Assembly: GCA_902826945.1 (NCBI GenBank)
Contig: CADEGS010000095.1
Coordinates: 1 to 15,523 of the forward strand
Reading direction: 5' to 3'
DNA: 15,523 nucleotides
Origin: an uncultured bacterium
Lineage (GTDB): Bacteria; Planctomycetota; UBA1135; GCA-002686595
Of the stretch, positions 15,187 through 15,523 are shown in pieces (positions within the stretch are counted from its first letter, which is position 1; every line of letters begins with the position of its first letter). The position numbers and the translations under genes are program-made. Under the pieces are notes generated by a model. It worked only from the letters and a program-made list of their open reading frames with translations. It made no database searches and was not told the origin of the DNA.

Positions 15187-15523
15187 CTACAGCTTCACGT
15201 ACTCGAACTCGAACGGATGCCCGTCGATGCCCTTGGCGGGCGGCGCGATCCAGCCGGCGATCTTGCCCTTCTCGTGGCAGCCGACCATCAGCGACTGGAC
15301 GTAGGCGCGCTCCTCGGCGCTCGGCAGCCAGTCGGCCACGCGCGCGGCCCAGGCGGCCTCGTCGATCGGACGCCCTTCGGGATCGAAGCGCGCCTCGCTG
15401 TAGATGCCGATGCGGCGGTTGAAGCGGCGGTGGGGCAGGCGGAAGGCGAAGTCCACGCCTTGCTTGGCGCAGATCTTGTTGAAGTACTCGATGCCCTTCT
15501 CGTTGTCGCTGACGTACTCGTCG
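15187..15523 (-). CDS. boxB: Benzoyl-CoA 2,3-epoxidase oxygenase component (BoxB), C-terminal fragment
   Basis: The last 112 codons or so of a gene that starts beyond the right edge. BoxB is the di-iron subunit that, with reductase BoxA, epoxidises benzoyl-CoA in the aerobic benzoate pathway. The visible part reads DEYVSDNEKGIEYFNKICAK, then FAFRLPHRRFNRRIGIYSEA, then a segment DWLPSAEERAYVQSLM and the ending GWIAPPAKGIDGHPFEFEYV. The ending matches the BoxB pattern W-I-A-P-P-A-[RK]-G-I-(x)-(x)-(x)-P-(x)-[ED]-F-E-Y-V. R-F-N-R-x-I-G and W-L-P-(x)-x-x-(E/D)-R-A are also family features as I recall them. The di-iron ligands lie outside the window. It is the last gene of its transcription unit, because two hairpins follow. 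A relative in the same ferritin-like oxygenase group is the main alternative. Confidence 0.75.
   Translation of the reverse strand, partial: DEYVSDNEKGIEYFNKICAKQGVDFAFRLPHRRFNRRIGIYSEARFDPEGRPIDEAAWAARVADWLPSAEERAYVQSLMVGCHEKGKIAGWIAPPAKGIDGHPFEFEYVKL

Overview
The window is about 15.5 kb of very GC-rich bacterial DNA, densely coding and with short intergenic gaps. It most resembles a Planctomycetota chromosome of the kind rich in FG-GAP/integrin-like secreted proteins. The supporting signs are the FG-GAP protein with a planctomycete-style C-terminal beta domain, a large poly-Gly lipoprotein, and the near absence of Shine-Dalgarno sequences. Other GC-rich phyla such as Myxococcota cannot be excluded from this window alone. 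No phage, IS element, CRISPR array, tRNA or rRNA is visible.

Layout. (1) 1-1542, minus strand: trigger factor (tig) followed by the first 34 codons of clpP, the classic tig-clpP protein quality-control arrangement. (2) 1764-4925, plus strand: a GNAT acyltransferase overlapping a SIRT5/CobB-type sirtuin by 4 bp (ATGA), then an Uup-type ABC-F ATPase. (3) 5048-6859, plus strand: an exported FG-GAP beta-propeller protein with a Planctomycetota-like C-terminal domain. (4) 6890-8023, minus strand: a GT4 glycosyltransferase. (5) 8112-10396, minus strand: the ABC-F translation factor EttA, overlapping a NUDIX hydrolase by 4 bp (GTGA). (6) 10520-12064, plus strand: an ALDH7 (antiquitin/AmaB-like) semialdehyde dehydrogenase, diverging from ettA. 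(7) 12257-14899, minus strand: an 880-residue lipoprotein with a 14-glycine spacer and possible RIFT-barrel/toroid carbohydrate-active architecture. (8) 15187-15523, minus strand: the 3' end of a boxB-like gene (benzoyl-CoA 2,3-epoxidase oxygenase component).

How the genes may work together. The tig-clpP pair, uup and ettA all belong to protein synthesis and quality control. The GNAT/sirtuin pair could be a co-translated writer and eraser of lysine acylation. The FG-GAP protein and the lipoprotein are exported and look like lineage-specific cell-surface proteins. The boxB fragment points to an aerobic benzoyl-CoA pathway lying beyond the right edge.

Non-coding signals are unusually readable. 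TAnnnT hexamers, mostly TATCCT, form AT islands just upstream of genes. Two lie only 9-10 nt before an ATG, which suggests leaderless transcripts. Perfect GC-rich hairpins, often in tandem, follow several stop codons, and one is followed by a run of five U. The ettA/aldehyde dehydrogenase divergent region holds an exact 8-bp inverted repeat that contains both putative -10 boxes. I did not find a clearly novel multi-gene system; the best candidates are the GNAT-sirtuin module, the leaderless promoter motif and the lipoprotein.
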